Source of the DNA: Treponema sp.
GTDB lineage: Bacteria > Spirochaetota > Spirochaetia > Treponematales > Treponemataceae
Length of the DNA stretch: 64,000 bases
Reading direction: 5' to 3'
Assembly (NCBI GenBank): GCA_017940255.1
Contig: JAGAZB010000004.1
Span: 55,847-119,846 of the forward strand
The translations under genes were made by a program, and so were the position numbers. Under the pieces are notes generated by a model. That model was not told the DNA's origin. It saw only the letters and a program-made list of their open reading frames with translations, and did no database searches. Positions 35,254-44,023 of this stretch are shown here, one piece after another; positions within the stretch are counted from its first letter, which is position 1; each line of letters starts with the position of its first letter.

Positions 35254-36948
35254 TCAGTTAATAGATTCAACTGCTTCAAGTACACCATAGAATGCCGGTT
35301 TTACAAGAAATTCTTTAGTTTCGAATAAAAGCGGCTTCTGTGTGTGTCCTTCGTATTCTTTTAAGGCATTCAGCCAGGTGCCTTCATCATTTAATCCCCA
35401 GATTGTTACACCTTCAACGCCCTTGTGGTTATCAGTTTTTCTGTTTCGCAAGGCAACTTCAAAAACTTCCTTATATTTTGCCTTCATGCGGATAGAAGAG
35501 TAAGGCTTATCACCATGGCCAATATCAAGTTCTGTAATCTGAACATTCAAACCTTTTGCAATGAAATCTTGAATTGCAGCTTCAAAGCTGTCTGGTCCTG
35601 TAAGTTTTGTGTCCATTCCAATGTGGCTCTGCATTCCCATTGCGTCAATTCTTGCATCAGGAGCGGCCTGAATGGCATCAATAATCTTTAGCATACCCTT
35701 GCGCTTTCTTGGTGACGTGCAGCCATAGTCGTTATAAACAAGTTCTACATCAGCTGGAGCATATTTATTTGCATAACGGAAAGCGTTTACAATGTAAGAA
35801 TCATCTTCGTAAACTTTGGTCCATTCGCTGCTTTCTTCACCACGAATCCAGTTTGAATCAGTTACATTGTCTGAGCAAACTTCGTTTACAACATCCCAAA
35901 TTTCTACAATATGTTCGCCATTGTTGTTTTTCTTTTCCCATTCAGCAACGTGTTCAAGAACAGTTTTGATGTACCATTCCAGGCGGGCGTTCATTTCATC
36001 GGTATCAACGTAGTAGTCACCTTCACCGTAGTCTTCTACAAAGAACCACCACGGAGTCTGGGCATGCCACAAAAGTACATGTCCACGCATTTTTAGGCCC
36101 AGTTCTTTGCTGTGTTTTAGACACTCATCCATGCGGTTAAAGCCAGGGAGCCAGTAAGGCATTTTGTAGGTTTTTCCGTTTTCTGCTGTGAAATCTTCAA
36201 ATTTTGTAGGCTGCTGCCAGTTGAACAAAAAGTCTGGTTTAAATTCATTACCCATTGTAACGTAATCTGCATGATACTTTACACCGTCGCGAACGCGGGA
36301 AGAGTCGTATTCTTCTTTTGTAAGTGCCAGTCCAAAATAATCAAAGAGATTTTTGTAGGTCTCTTTTATAGAAGGCACTTCCAGCCAGTTCTTTGTTACA
36401 ACTTCTTTTGAGCCAATTCCTTCGCCAGAAAGCTTAAGGCGGAAGTTTTTCAGATAAACGGTGATGTTTTCTTTAGAAAGACCCGCACCAGAAAGGTAGA
36501 ATTGTCGGTTCTGTCCCAGGTGAATTATTTCACGGCCGCTTACTTTTGTCCATTCACCAGATTTTAGATATTCGCGGTAGAACTGGGGAAAGTTTTCGTC
36601 AACCTCGTTTACCATCCAGATAATCTCGTTTTCATTTTTAGATGTGTCTTCAACCTTCATATCGCAGCTGAATTCCATCAAAATGTCTTTGTCGCTGTAA
36701 TCTGCAAGACTTATACTGATTGGGTTTGTCTTTGAAGTCTGTCCCAATTTTACAATGGTAACGTTTTCAAAACCGTCTGCTTTTTTATTGAAAGAAACAG
36801 CTTTTCCGTCCTCATCTACTCTTGTAATTGAAATACTTCCATCGTCATTTTCAATTACTTTTGGCTCTGCCTTTCCAGAACAGCCGGCCAATGCAAAAGT
36901 TAGTCCCAGCACAGTAAGTGCCGAAAGCATTAAAATTAGTTTTTTCAT
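35254..36948 (-). CDS. GH10 endo-1,4-beta-xylanase, lipoprotein
   Basis: A 564-residue xylanase. The lipobox ALAGC has Cys23. An N-terminal beta domain (about 35-175) resembles CBM4/9/22-type carbohydrate-binding modules. The GH10 barrel follows (about 190-560), with acid/base Glu356 in WDVVNEVC and nucleophile Glu473 in ITELDIG; GHVLLWHAQTPWW is also typical. It would cleave xylan at the cell surface. There is a good SD (GAAGAAAA region) close to the ATG. It is convergent with GH31. Confidence 0.95.
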   Translation of the reverse strand: MKKLILMLSALTVLGLTFALAGCSGKAEPKVIENDDGSISITRVDEDGKAVSFNKKADGFENVTIVKLGQTSKTNPISISLADYSDKDILMEFSCDMKVEDTSKNENEIIWMVNEVDENFPQFYREYLKSGEWTKVSGREIIHLGQNRQFYLSGAGLSKENITVYLKNFRLKLSGEGIGSKEVVTKNWLEVPSIKETYKNLFDYFGLALTKEEYDSSRVRDGVKYHADYVTMGNEFKPDFLFNWQQPTKFEDFTAENGKTYKMPYWLPGFNRMDECLKHSKELGLKMRGHVLLWHAQTPWWFFVEDYGEGDYYVDTDEMNARLEWYIKTVLEHVAEWEKKNNNGEHIVEIWDVVNEVCSDNVTDSNWIRGEESSEWTKVYEDDSYIVNAFRYANKYAPADVELVYNDYGCTSPRKRKGMLKIIDAIQAAPDARIDAMGMQSHIGMDTKLTGPDSFEAAIQDFIAKGLNVQITELDIGHGDKPYSSIRMKAKYKEVFEVALRNRKTDNHKGVEGVTIWGLNDEGTWLNALKEYEGHTQKPLLFETKEFLVKPAFYGVLEAVESIN

Positions 36949-37130
36949 TTTTCTTCCTCGGATTTCAAGTATACAACGGAATTTTCATTTAGCAATAAGG
37001 TAAATTTCTTAAAGCGGCCGTTAAATCCTAAGATACTTCTTATTTATCTCTAAGTAACTTGTGCTTTTCGGCTGTGGTTTTCTGGTTAGTTTAGCACGGG
37101 TAAAAAGCCCGATGCACAAAGAGGTTTTTT

Positions 37131-38636
37131 ATGAAAAAAATATTAACAACAATTGTGATTGTATCATGTGCTTCTCTGCTTTTGATTGCACAGAAATTTG
37201 GTGGTCCTAATGGCGGACCTGGAAACGGGGCAGGCGGACAGCCTCCTGAGTTTCCGGACGGTCAGCCGCCGGAGGGTTTTGGAACTGTTCCAGATGAAGA
37301 AGTACCGGAGCTTTCTGCAGAAAAAGTTATTACTTCCGATGAAGACACTTCTGATTTAGCTCTTTCAACATCAAGTGAAGATAAAAGTCTTCTGCTTGTA
37401 AAAAATGGAGCTGCTGCCAATATTTCAGATTCAAGCTTTGAAAAAAAAGCCGGTGACTCTTCAAATGATGGACAGAGCAATTTTTACGGACTTAATGCAG
37501 CTCTTGTAGTAACTGAAGGAAAACTTTCCCTTTCAAATGTAGAAGTGTCTTCTTCTGCAAATGGTTCAAATGCTGTTTTTGTAACTGGTGAAAATAGCAG
37601 TATTGAAATAGACGGAATAAAAATCAGGACGACTAAAGACTCTTCCAGAGGATTAGATGCTACTTACGGCGGAAGTATCAATGCAAAAAATGTCGATATT
37701 TCTACAAAAGGGGCTCATGCTGCGGCGTTTGCAACCGACCGCGGTGAAGGAAACGTAACTGTTGATGGCGGAATTGCCGCTACAGCTGGACAGGGGTCGC
37801 CAGTAATTTATTCTACAGGCAATATTTCTGTAAGCAATCTTGAAGGTAGCGCAAGCGGTTCAGAAATTGCAGTTATTGAAGGTAAAAACTCTATCAAACT
37901 TAATAATGTACAAATCAGTGGTGGAACAAAAAGTGGACACGGAAATACTGGCTGTGCAGTTATGCTTTATCAGAGTATGAGTGGCGATGCTGGTCAGGGA
38001 ACTTCAGTTTTCACTGCAAAAAAATCAACTTTGACAAGTAATTCTGATGGTGCTTTCTTTTATATCACAAATACTAATGCAAACATCAATCTGGAAAATA
38101 CAAAGCTTGAAAATCAGACTGGAAAACTTATTCAGGTTTCTCAGAATAATTCAGAGCGCGGCTGGGGACGCAAGGGCGCAAACGGCGGTACTTTGAAGTT
38201 CAAGTCTGAAAATCAGATTCTGGAAGGAAGCATTTGTGTTGATGAAATCAGTTCTGCATCACTTTATTTTAATGAAGGAACAGAGTTTACTGGTTCTATT
38301 AACTCTGAAAAACAGGGAAAGGTAAATCTTTATCTTGAAAAGAACGCATCAATTTCTCTTACTGCAGATGCTTACGTTAATGTTCTTTCTCTGGCTGATA
38401 AGAAGGGAAAAAATATTCTTTCAAATGGTTATACAATTTACTACAATAAGAATGCCAAAGAAAATAAGTGGCTTCATGGTAAGACTATAAAACTTAAGGA
38501 TGGCGGAAAACTTGTAGGAATTGAAATGAAATTCAAAGAAGCAAAGTCTGCTGGCGGCGAGTTTGATTTCCGACAGAGACCACCAACACCACCAAATGGT
38601 AATCCTCCAAGCGGAACTCCTTCGCAGCACATGTAG
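37131..38636 (+). CDS. secreted beta-helix protein
   Basis: A 501-residue secreted protein. It has a signal peptide (residues 1-20), then a Gly/Pro-rich segment (FGGPNGGPGNGAGGQPPEFP), and then repeating beta-strand turns from about 70 to 460 (SLSNVEVSSS, SIEIDGIKIRTT, SINAKNVDIST, NISVSNLEGSA, SIKLNNVQISGG) that look like a right-handed parallel beta-helix. It ends in a Pro-rich tail (RPPTPPNGNPPSG). It may be an adhesin or a polysaccharide-binding surface protein; no lyase motif is recognised. The flanking Pro/Gly-rich ends resemble those of Cthe_2159-type proteins. Confidence 0.75.
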   Translation: MKKILTTIVIVSCASLLLIAQKFGGPNGGPGNGAGGQPPEFPDGQPPEGFGTVPDEEVPELSAEKVITSDEDTSDLALSTSSEDKSLLLVKNGAAANISDSSFEKKAGDSSNDGQSNFYGLNAALVVTEGKLSLSNVEVSSSANGSNAVFVTGENSSIEIDGIKIRTTKDSSRGLDATYGGSINAKNVDISTKGAHAAAFATDRGEGNVTVDGGIAATAGQGSPVIYSTGNISVSNLEGSASGSEIAVIEGKNSIKLNNVQISGGTKSGHGNTGCAVMLYQSMSGDAGQGTSVFTAKKSTLTSNSDGAFFYITNTNANINLENTKLENQTGKLIQVSQNNSERGWGRKGANGGTLKFKSENQILEGSICVDEISSASLYFNEGTEFTGSINSEKQGKVNLYLEKNASISLTADAYVNVLSLADKKGKNILSNGYTIYYNKNAKENKWLHGKTIKLKDGGKLVGIEMKFKEAKSAGGEFDFRQRPPTPPNGNPPSGTPSQHM

Positions 38637-38651
38637 GGGGGCGGATAAATG

Positions 38652-38725
38652 CGCAGTTTGCTCGGCAAACTGCGGGGCAAGGTCTCGCTAAGCTTTGGTA
38701 CGTAAGGCCAGCATTTACCTTGCCC
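38652..38725. repeat. paired hairpins after the beta-helix gene
   Basis: A 10-bp hairpin (38652-38674, arms CGCAGTTTGC / GCAAACTGCG, loop TCG) is followed by GGGCAAGGT (38675-38683) pairing with ACCTTGCCC (38717-38725). There is no T-run. Either could end transcripts weakly. Confidence 0.6.
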
Positions 38726-38733
38726 ATTAATGT

Positions 38734-38792
38734 ACAAAACCCTTAAAATAGAATATACTTATAAGACTATATTTATATTTTAAGGGTTTTGT
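38734..38792 (+). promoter_or_regulatory. 16-bp stem covering the SD of the acyltransferase gene
   Basis: A perfect 16-bp inverted repeat: 38734-38749 with 38777-38792. The downstream arm holds the SD (AAGGG at 38782-38786) and ends one base before the ATG at 38794. The loop contains TATACT. If transcription starts upstream, the SD is sequestered; if within the loop, the repeat is more likely an operator. Confidence 0.65.
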
Positions 38793-38793
38793 A

Positions 38794-39699
38794 ATGGCAA
38801 TCACATTAAAAGAAAAATACGGAAGTTTATTTGCTGAAATGGCAAAAATTTCCAGTGCAGCTGCAAAAATTGATGAGACAAAAGTTTACGAAGAAGCAAA
38901 TCTGGAGTCTCGCAAGTACATGTACAAAGTTCTAGATGAATATTTCAAGAGCGATTCAGGTCTTAACAATATTGAAAACTTCAAAAAGTTCTATGAGTCT
39001 GTTGTAAATGAAGGTAAAAACGGTCTTATCCTCATGGAGCATTATTCAAACCTTGATTTACCTGCAATACTTTATCTTTTGGAAAAACAGGGCGAACCTT
39101 GGGCAAAAGATTTTTCTTCACGCATTGTTGCTGTTGCAGGAATGAAGCTGAATGAAGCTAGTGCCGCTGTTCGCGCATTTACAGAAGGTTTTACCCGCGT
39201 AGTTATTTATCCAACTCGTTCTCTGAATGCAGCAGAAGAAAAGGCTGTTTCTGAAGAAGAAAGAATTGCAGAAGAGCAGAAGGCTCGCAAAATCAACTTT
39301 GCCGCAATGCGCGCAATGGACACCTGCAAAAAGCGCGGACAGATTATTCTGGTATTCCCAAGTGGAACTCGTTACCGTCCTGGAAAACCTGAAACAAAAA
39401 TGGGCTTGCGCGAAATAGACAGTTATCTGCGCCTTTTTGATAACATGATTCTGGTTTCAATCAACGGAAACGCCCTTCGTCTTAATCCGGATAATCCGGA
39501 AGATATGCTTTCAGACCTTCTGGTAGAAGATACAGTTACTCTTACAGCAAGTCCTGTAATCAACTGTAAAGAATTCCGTAATGAAGTTCTGGCAAAACTT
39601 CCAGCAGACGATCCAGATCCAAAACAGAAGACAGTTGATCATGTAATGGAAATACTTAACGAACAGCATGTGAGTGTGGCCGCTGGCGGCCGGTGTTAA
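38794..39699 (+). CDS. PlsC-superfamily glycerol(phosphate) acyltransferase
   Basis: A 301-residue acyltransferase for phospholipid synthesis. The HX4D catalytic motif is in MEHYSNLDLP (residue 80 region). The substrate-binding motif is VFPSGTRYRPGKPE. The N-terminal helical extension and the modified HYSNLD resemble glycerol-3-phosphate acyltransferases more than short PlsC proteins. The last residues (VAAGGRC) and stop are read from the end of the roughly 70-bp repeat at 39678-39748, so the natural C-terminus was probably altered by the repeat. Confidence 0.82.
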   Translation: MAITLKEKYGSLFAEMAKISSAAAKIDETKVYEEANLESRKYMYKVLDEYFKSDSGLNNIENFKKFYESVVNEGKNGLILMEHYSNLDLPAILYLLEKQGEPWAKDFSSRIVAVAGMKLNEASAAVRAFTEGFTRVVIYPTRSLNAAEEKAVSEEERIAEEQKARKINFAAMRAMDTCKKRGQIILVFPSGTRYRPGKPETKMGLREIDSYLRLFDNMILVSINGNALRLNPDNPEDMLSDLLVEDTVTLTASPVINCKEFRNEVLAKLPADDPDPKQKTVDHVMEILNEQHVSVAAGGRC

Positions 39700-39748
39700 A
39701 TAGCAAACCGTTAAAAAAAATTGCGAAAGCAATTTTTAGGTTTACCAC
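39678..39748. repeat. covarying 70-bp repeat, copy A
   Basis: Contains GGCCGC-TG-GCGGCC (39678-39691), an AAACC/GGTTT stem (39705-39709 with 39739-39743) and a 9-bp inner stem ending in TTGC-GAAA-GCAA (39716-39737). It is inverted relative to copies at 53906-53975 and 47539-47590. It overlaps the end of the acyltransferase gene and may serve as a terminator (A-rich and T-rich flanks). Confidence 0.85.
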
Positions 39749-39774
39749 TTTAAAACTTATACAAGAGGAATACT

Positions 39775-40518
39775 ATGAAGATTTTAAATGTAAAAGATGA
39801 ACTTTCTCGCACAAGCTATCCAGGACGTGGAATTATTGCTGGAAAATCAGAAGACGGAAAATATGCAGTTTCTGCCTACTGGACAATGGGCCGCAGCGCA
39901 GGAAGCCGCAACCGTGTTTTTGTAAGCAGCAATGATGGCGAAGCTGCTACAGAAGTAATCCGCACAAAAGCTTTTGATGAATCTTTAATCGCTGGTGATC
40001 CAAGCCTGATTATTTACGCTGCCGTTCGTGAACTTGGAAAAAAGACAATCGTAACAAATGGAGACCAGACAGATACAATTTTTGAAGGACTCAAAAAAGG
40101 TCTTACTTTTGAACAGTCTTTGCGCAGCCGTAAATATGAACACGATGCACCAAACTATACTCCTCGTATTTCTTCTTTGCTTGATCTTGAAGGCGGTGTA
40201 GACGGCGGATATGCTTATTCACTTTCTATTCTTAAGAGTGATTGTGGAAATGGTGAAAACACACTGCGCTTTACATATACTTACGATAATCCTCAGAATG
40301 GAGAAGGACACTATATCCATACTTATATGGAAGACGGAAATCCTCTCCCAAGCTTTGAAGGTGAACCGGTAAAACTTGCTTTGCATGGAAGTATCAAAGA
40401 ATTTGCAGACGAAATCTGGAATTCTTTGAATGAAGATAACAAGGTTTCGCTTTTTGTTCGCTATGTAGAAATTGCTACTGGCAAATATGAACAGGTGATT
40501 ATTAACAAGAATAAGTAA
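39775..40518 (+). CDS. IMP cyclohydrolase (PurO-like)
   Basis: A 247-residue protein of the stand-alone IMP cyclohydrolase family (PF07826), which closes the ring of FAICAR to give IMP, the last step of purine synthesis. The N-terminus SYPGRGIIAGKSEDGKYAVS and WTMGRSAGSRNRVF are characteristic. The partner transformylase lies 11 kb away at 51450-52625. SD AGAGGA precedes the ATG. Confidence 0.88.
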   Translation: MKILNVKDELSRTSYPGRGIIAGKSEDGKYAVSAYWTMGRSAGSRNRVFVSSNDGEAATEVIRTKAFDESLIAGDPSLIIYAAVRELGKKTIVTNGDQTDTIFEGLKKGLTFEQSLRSRKYEHDAPNYTPRISSLLDLEGGVDGGYAYSLSILKSDCGNGENTLRFTYTYDNPQNGEGHYIHTYMEDGNPLPSFEGEPVKLALHGSIKEFADEIWNSLNEDNKVSLFVRYVEIATGKYEQVIINKNK

Positions 40519-40607
40519 GATTTGTCGGCTCAGGCTGATAATTACTTAGCCGTAACTTTCACAGCGGCTGCTGGCTGGTTGTGAGAATTTGAAACGGAGG
40601 TGTAACG

Positions 40608-41720
40608 ATGAAAAAAAATGTTTTTCTTCATGTTTTTTTCGCTCTTGCCTCCGTTTTTTTTATTTTCTTTTCACTTACAGGCTGTGTTGCTTTTAAAAAT
40701 AAGAATTGGGAAGGCACGCAGATAATCAACCCGGAATACAGCAGGTTTACCTTAGCCCTCGATGAGTATTTACAAAACCTGCATTTTCAGGGCGCGGTTT
40801 TAGTAGGCAAGGGAAGGGAAATTGTTTTTGCAAAAGGCTTTGGCCGCTGCGACCCGAATGATGATAAATCACGAGTAATCTTTTTAAATGCCTGCTTTGA
40901 AACTGGTTCAATTTCCAAACAGATGACAGCCGCCGCAGTAATGCAGCTGGTTCAAAGCAAAAAACTTTCCGTTTCAGATCCTATTTCTCGTTTTTTTCCA
41001 GGTTATGCCTATGGTGATGAAATCACAGTGGAAATGCTTTTGAATATGCGGTCGGGACTCACAGACCACATTAATGAAGCAGATGAATTCTTCCCGATAA
41101 ATGTTTATCGTCTTATAGAGAAAAATCAGTTTGCCTGTAAGCCGGTAGATAAAGACATTGTAATCACATATTTTTATGATGCTCCTCTTCTTGCAAAACC
41201 AAACAGCACCTATTTTTACTGCAATACAAATTATTATCTGCTCGCAAAAATCATTGAGCAGGTGAGCGGAATGTCATACGAAGAGTATATTCAGAAAAAC
41301 ATTTTCAAAAAAGCTGGTATGACTCACTCGAACCTTATTTTTCAGGGGACAGAAACTAAGGCTTACGACCGCTATGGCCGTTACTACAGTATTCCAGCCA
41401 GTCTTGCGCTTGGCTGCGGAGATGTGAATTCCTGTGTAACTGATTTGTTTAAGTGGAATGTTCTTCTGGCAGAAGGGAAAATTGTAAACAAAAAATCACT
41501 TCATCAGATGATTGATACAGATTCCTATGGCTACGGAGTTTACGTTAAAAATAAGGCCATGTTCCATTCGGGGACAACAAATGTTTTTAATTCATATAAC
41601 TATTATGATTTTGACAAAAAGCTTTCTATTATCGTTTTAGCAAATAAACCAATATACATGAGTAATGCCACATTTATCGCAGAAAATATTAAAACGATTT
41701 ACAAAAATTTTGATAAATGA
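40608..41720 (+). CDS. beta-lactamase-family serine hydrolase lipoprotein
   Basis: A 370-residue protein with lipobox LTGC (Cys26) and a class C beta-lactamase / DD-peptidase-like fold. Active-site motifs: Ser101-x-x-Lys104 in GSISKQMT, Tyr204-Cys-Asn206 in FYCNTNYY, and HSGTTN in place of KTG. It may be an esterase or D-aminopeptidase; a beta-lactamase role is not implied. Strong SD (GGAGGTG) upstream. Near 41769 a TATAAT marks the promoter of the next operon. Confidence 0.87.
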   Translation: MKKNVFLHVFFALASVFFIFFSLTGCVAFKNKNWEGTQIINPEYSRFTLALDEYLQNLHFQGAVLVGKGREIVFAKGFGRCDPNDDKSRVIFLNACFETGSISKQMTAAAVMQLVQSKKLSVSDPISRFFPGYAYGDEITVEMLLNMRSGLTDHINEADEFFPINVYRLIEKNQFACKPVDKDIVITYFYDAPLLAKPNSTYFYCNTNYYLLAKIIEQVSGMSYEEYIQKNIFKKAGMTHSNLIFQGTETKAYDRYGRYYSIPASLALGCGDVNSCVTDLFKWNVLLAEGKIVNKKSLHQMIDTDSYGYGVYVKNKAMFHSGTTNVFNSYNYYDFDKKLSIIVLANKPIYMSNATFIAENIKTIYKNFDK

Positions 41721-41768
41721 TGTCTAATTAACAAAGTTAGAAATAATGTATTTTTTATCACTTGCACC

Positions 41769-41774
41769 TATAAT
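41769..41774 (+). promoter_or_regulatory. -10 box for the oligosaccharide ABC operon
   Basis: TATAAT, 34 nt before the ATG at 41808; the -35 region is weak (ATGTAT). An activator might be needed. Confidence 0.45.
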
Positions 41775-41807
41775 AAAAACTGATAAAAAGTATCTGCAGG
41801 GATAAAA

Positions 41808-44012
41808 ATGACTGAAAAATCTAAAAAAACACTTGATGTCCGCAATGCTCTTGTAACAGGCTTGAACTGGGCTTCAAAAATCTCCGTTTTACTTCTTTTT
41901 GTATTTATGTTCATAGGCAGGATGAATCCGGCTCGTTTTAGTAATTTAATGAGTTCTGGAACATCCCTTGTAAAATCTGCATTCTATTTCCGTGGTTATG
42001 TTGCACCTTTAATGGATGCCGAAAAGAATAGTAATTCAGAAAGCTCTTCGGAAGCTGAAGAGGAAGAATCTACCGATTCTTACGATGATTTCTATTCAAA
42101 CTTTGCCGCAATGGTAGAAAGTTCTGCTGCTTCATCTTCTTCTGACATGGTTTTTGATGATTATGAAGATGATGTAAAAGCAAAGAAACTTAAGGCAAAT
42201 AGTTTTGCCGCAGAATGGAAGGCTTTTAAGGCTCGGCATGATGCACTTGCCGGGGCACTTGAATCAGCTCACAAAAACAGTATTTTTACTTTTCTGGCTG
42301 TATTTATCTGCATAATTGGTGTTTACTTTGCCTGCGGAAAAAATAAAGTCAGAAAGATTGGAAATATTATCATTTGTGTGGGTGCAGTTCTTACTGTAAT
42401 TTCAATGGTTCCTTTTGCTGCGGCTCAGGCAAACTTTGCCATGGCGCTGGATTCTTTGAATGCTAGTGCAATAGAAGCTAAGGGTGCTGGTGCTTTCATC
42501 ACCTTTAGTATTATTTCTGCCGCACTTGCAATTGCACTGCTTGTTTTGGAAAAGGCTCCTGCTGGAGAAAAATCTGGTTTTAAAGCTCAGCCATTCCAGA
42601 TTACTTACCGTATCTTAGCTCTGCTCTTGTTTATTCTCCTCTTTATTCCTGGCGCAAACCCAGCCCGCATTTCTTTGAACATCAGCCGCAACGTTTCTTT
42701 GTTTACTTCTGGTTTTTCTTACGGTACATACACCGCAAATATGGAACGTCTCTTTATCCGCGGCTGGCTTCCTGAAAGTGTTATGGTTGGCGCCTTCTTC
42801 TTTAGTTTACTTGCCTGCCTTGGAATTATAGCCTGCGGTGCAGGTTCATGTATGTCTGTGGGAAACAACAAACTTAAGAGAATTGGTCACTTCACAATTC
42901 TTGCTGGTAGTGCCGCAAGCTTTATCAGCATGTTTGGTTTGCTTCATGCTTACAACCTCCTTACTTCAAGCGAAAATATAGCAAAAATAGAGCCCCTGGA
43001 ACCCCAGACAGTTCCACTCTTCTGTGTTCTTCTTGCATTTATCTTTATCTGCGCTCTTGTATCCTTCATTTGTACTCCAGCTCCAGAAAAAGGCGAAAAG
43101 TGCCAGATTGAAGCTCCATTCCAGCTCTTCTTAATGATTTTGCCTTTCCTTATTCTTGTGTTTATTTTCAGCTACCTGCCTTTGTGGGGCTGGCGCTATG
43201 CCTTCTTTGACTACAACGCTGGTGACACACTTTCTATGGATAAGTGGGTTGGCTTAAAATGGTTTAAGGCTCCTTTTGAAAATGCCGCAACTCGTTCCGA
43301 TATTATCCGCGTTTTGCGAAATACTCTGGTAATGAGCGGTCTTGGTATTGCCTTCAGCTGGCTTCCAATGATTTTCGCAATCTTCCTTTCGGAAATTAAG
43401 AATACTCAGGCTCGTAAAATTATTCAGACATTAACAACAATTCCAAACTTTATTTCATGGGTTTTGGTTTATGCAATTGCTTTCTGTATTTTTGGTACAG
43501 AAGGATTTATTTCAAGTCTGATGGTAAACGGTGGCTTCTGGGATAAGGGTGTGAACATGCTCATGGGCGACCACTTTATCTGGCTTAAGATGTGGCTCTG
43601 GGGAACCTGGAAAGGACTGGGTTGGTCTGCAATTATGTATATTGCTGCAATTTCGGGAATTGACCAGCAGCTTTATGAAGCCGCAACTGTTGATGGTGCC
43701 GGCCGATTCCAGAAAATCTGGCACATTACAATCCCAGAATTGTTCCCAACATACATTGTACTTTTGATTCTTTCTGTTTCTAACATTTTGAGCAATGGTA
43801 TGGATCAGTACCTCGTATTCAAAAATCCAACAAACAAGAATCCAATTGAAGTTCTTGATTTGTATGTATATCAGTTGAGTTTTGGTCAGACTGCAAACAG
43901 TAATATTCCGTTCTCTACTGTTGTAAGTATGTTTAAGTCTTTCGTTAGTGTAATCCTGCTCTTTATTACGAATAAGATTTCTAAGTGGATTCGCGGAAGC
44001 TCAATATTCTAA
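41808..44012 (+). CDS. LplB-like sugar ABC permease with duplicated N-terminal membrane module
   Basis: A 734-residue permease, more than twice the normal 300 residues. The core (about 440-734) is a CUT1 permease with the EAA loop YEAATVDGAGRFQKIWHI (Glu624). The N-terminal 430 residues contain two related membrane units, each starting with a TM helix followed by an NPAR motif: MNPARFSNLMSSGTSL near residue 45 and ANPARISLNISRNVSL near 285. The first has an acidic Ser/Glu/Asp loop. It pairs with the next permease and a 584-residue binding protein, resembling Lpl/Ytc systems for uronic or arabino/xylo-oligosaccharides. Confidence 0.88.
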   Translation: MTEKSKKTLDVRNALVTGLNWASKISVLLLFVFMFIGRMNPARFSNLMSSGTSLVKSAFYFRGYVAPLMDAEKNSNSESSSEAEEEESTDSYDDFYSNFAAMVESSAASSSSDMVFDDYEDDVKAKKLKANSFAAEWKAFKARHDALAGALESAHKNSIFTFLAVFICIIGVYFACGKNKVRKIGNIIICVGAVLTVISMVPFAAAQANFAMALDSLNASAIEAKGAGAFITFSIISAALAIALLVLEKAPAGEKSGFKAQPFQITYRILALLLFILLFIPGANPARISLNISRNVSLFTSGFSYGTYTANMERLFIRGWLPESVMVGAFFFSLLACLGIIACGAGSCMSVGNNKLKRIGHFTILAGSAASFISMFGLLHAYNLLTSSENIAKIEPLEPQTVPLFCVLLAFIFICALVSFICTPAPEKGEKCQIEAPFQLFLMILPFLILVFIFSYLPLWGWRYAFFDYNAGDTLSMDKWVGLKWFKAPFENAATRSDIIRVLRNTLVMSGLGIAFSWLPMIFAIFLSEIKNTQARKIIQTLTTIPNFISWVLVYAIAFCIFGTEGFISSLMVNGGFWDKGVNMLMGDHFIWLKMWLWGTWKGLGWSAIMYIAAISGIDQQLYEAATVDGAGRFQKIWHITIPELFPTYIVLLILSVSNILSNGMDQYLVFKNPTNKNPIEVLDLYVYQLSFGQTANSNIPFSTVVSMFKSFVSVILLFITNKISKWIRGSSIF

Positions 44013-44023
44013 GAGGTAGTTTT

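Noticed and set aside
37080..37130. c-di-GMP riboswitch upstream of the beta-helix gene
   Set aside because: CGGG and CCCG form a small hairpin and GCAC bases occur, but the GEMM tetraloop-receptor elements are absent.
40608..41720. Antibiotic-resistance beta-lactamase
   Set aside because: The KTG box is replaced by HSGT and the protein is a lipoprotein of the broad serine hydrolase family; resistance is not supported.
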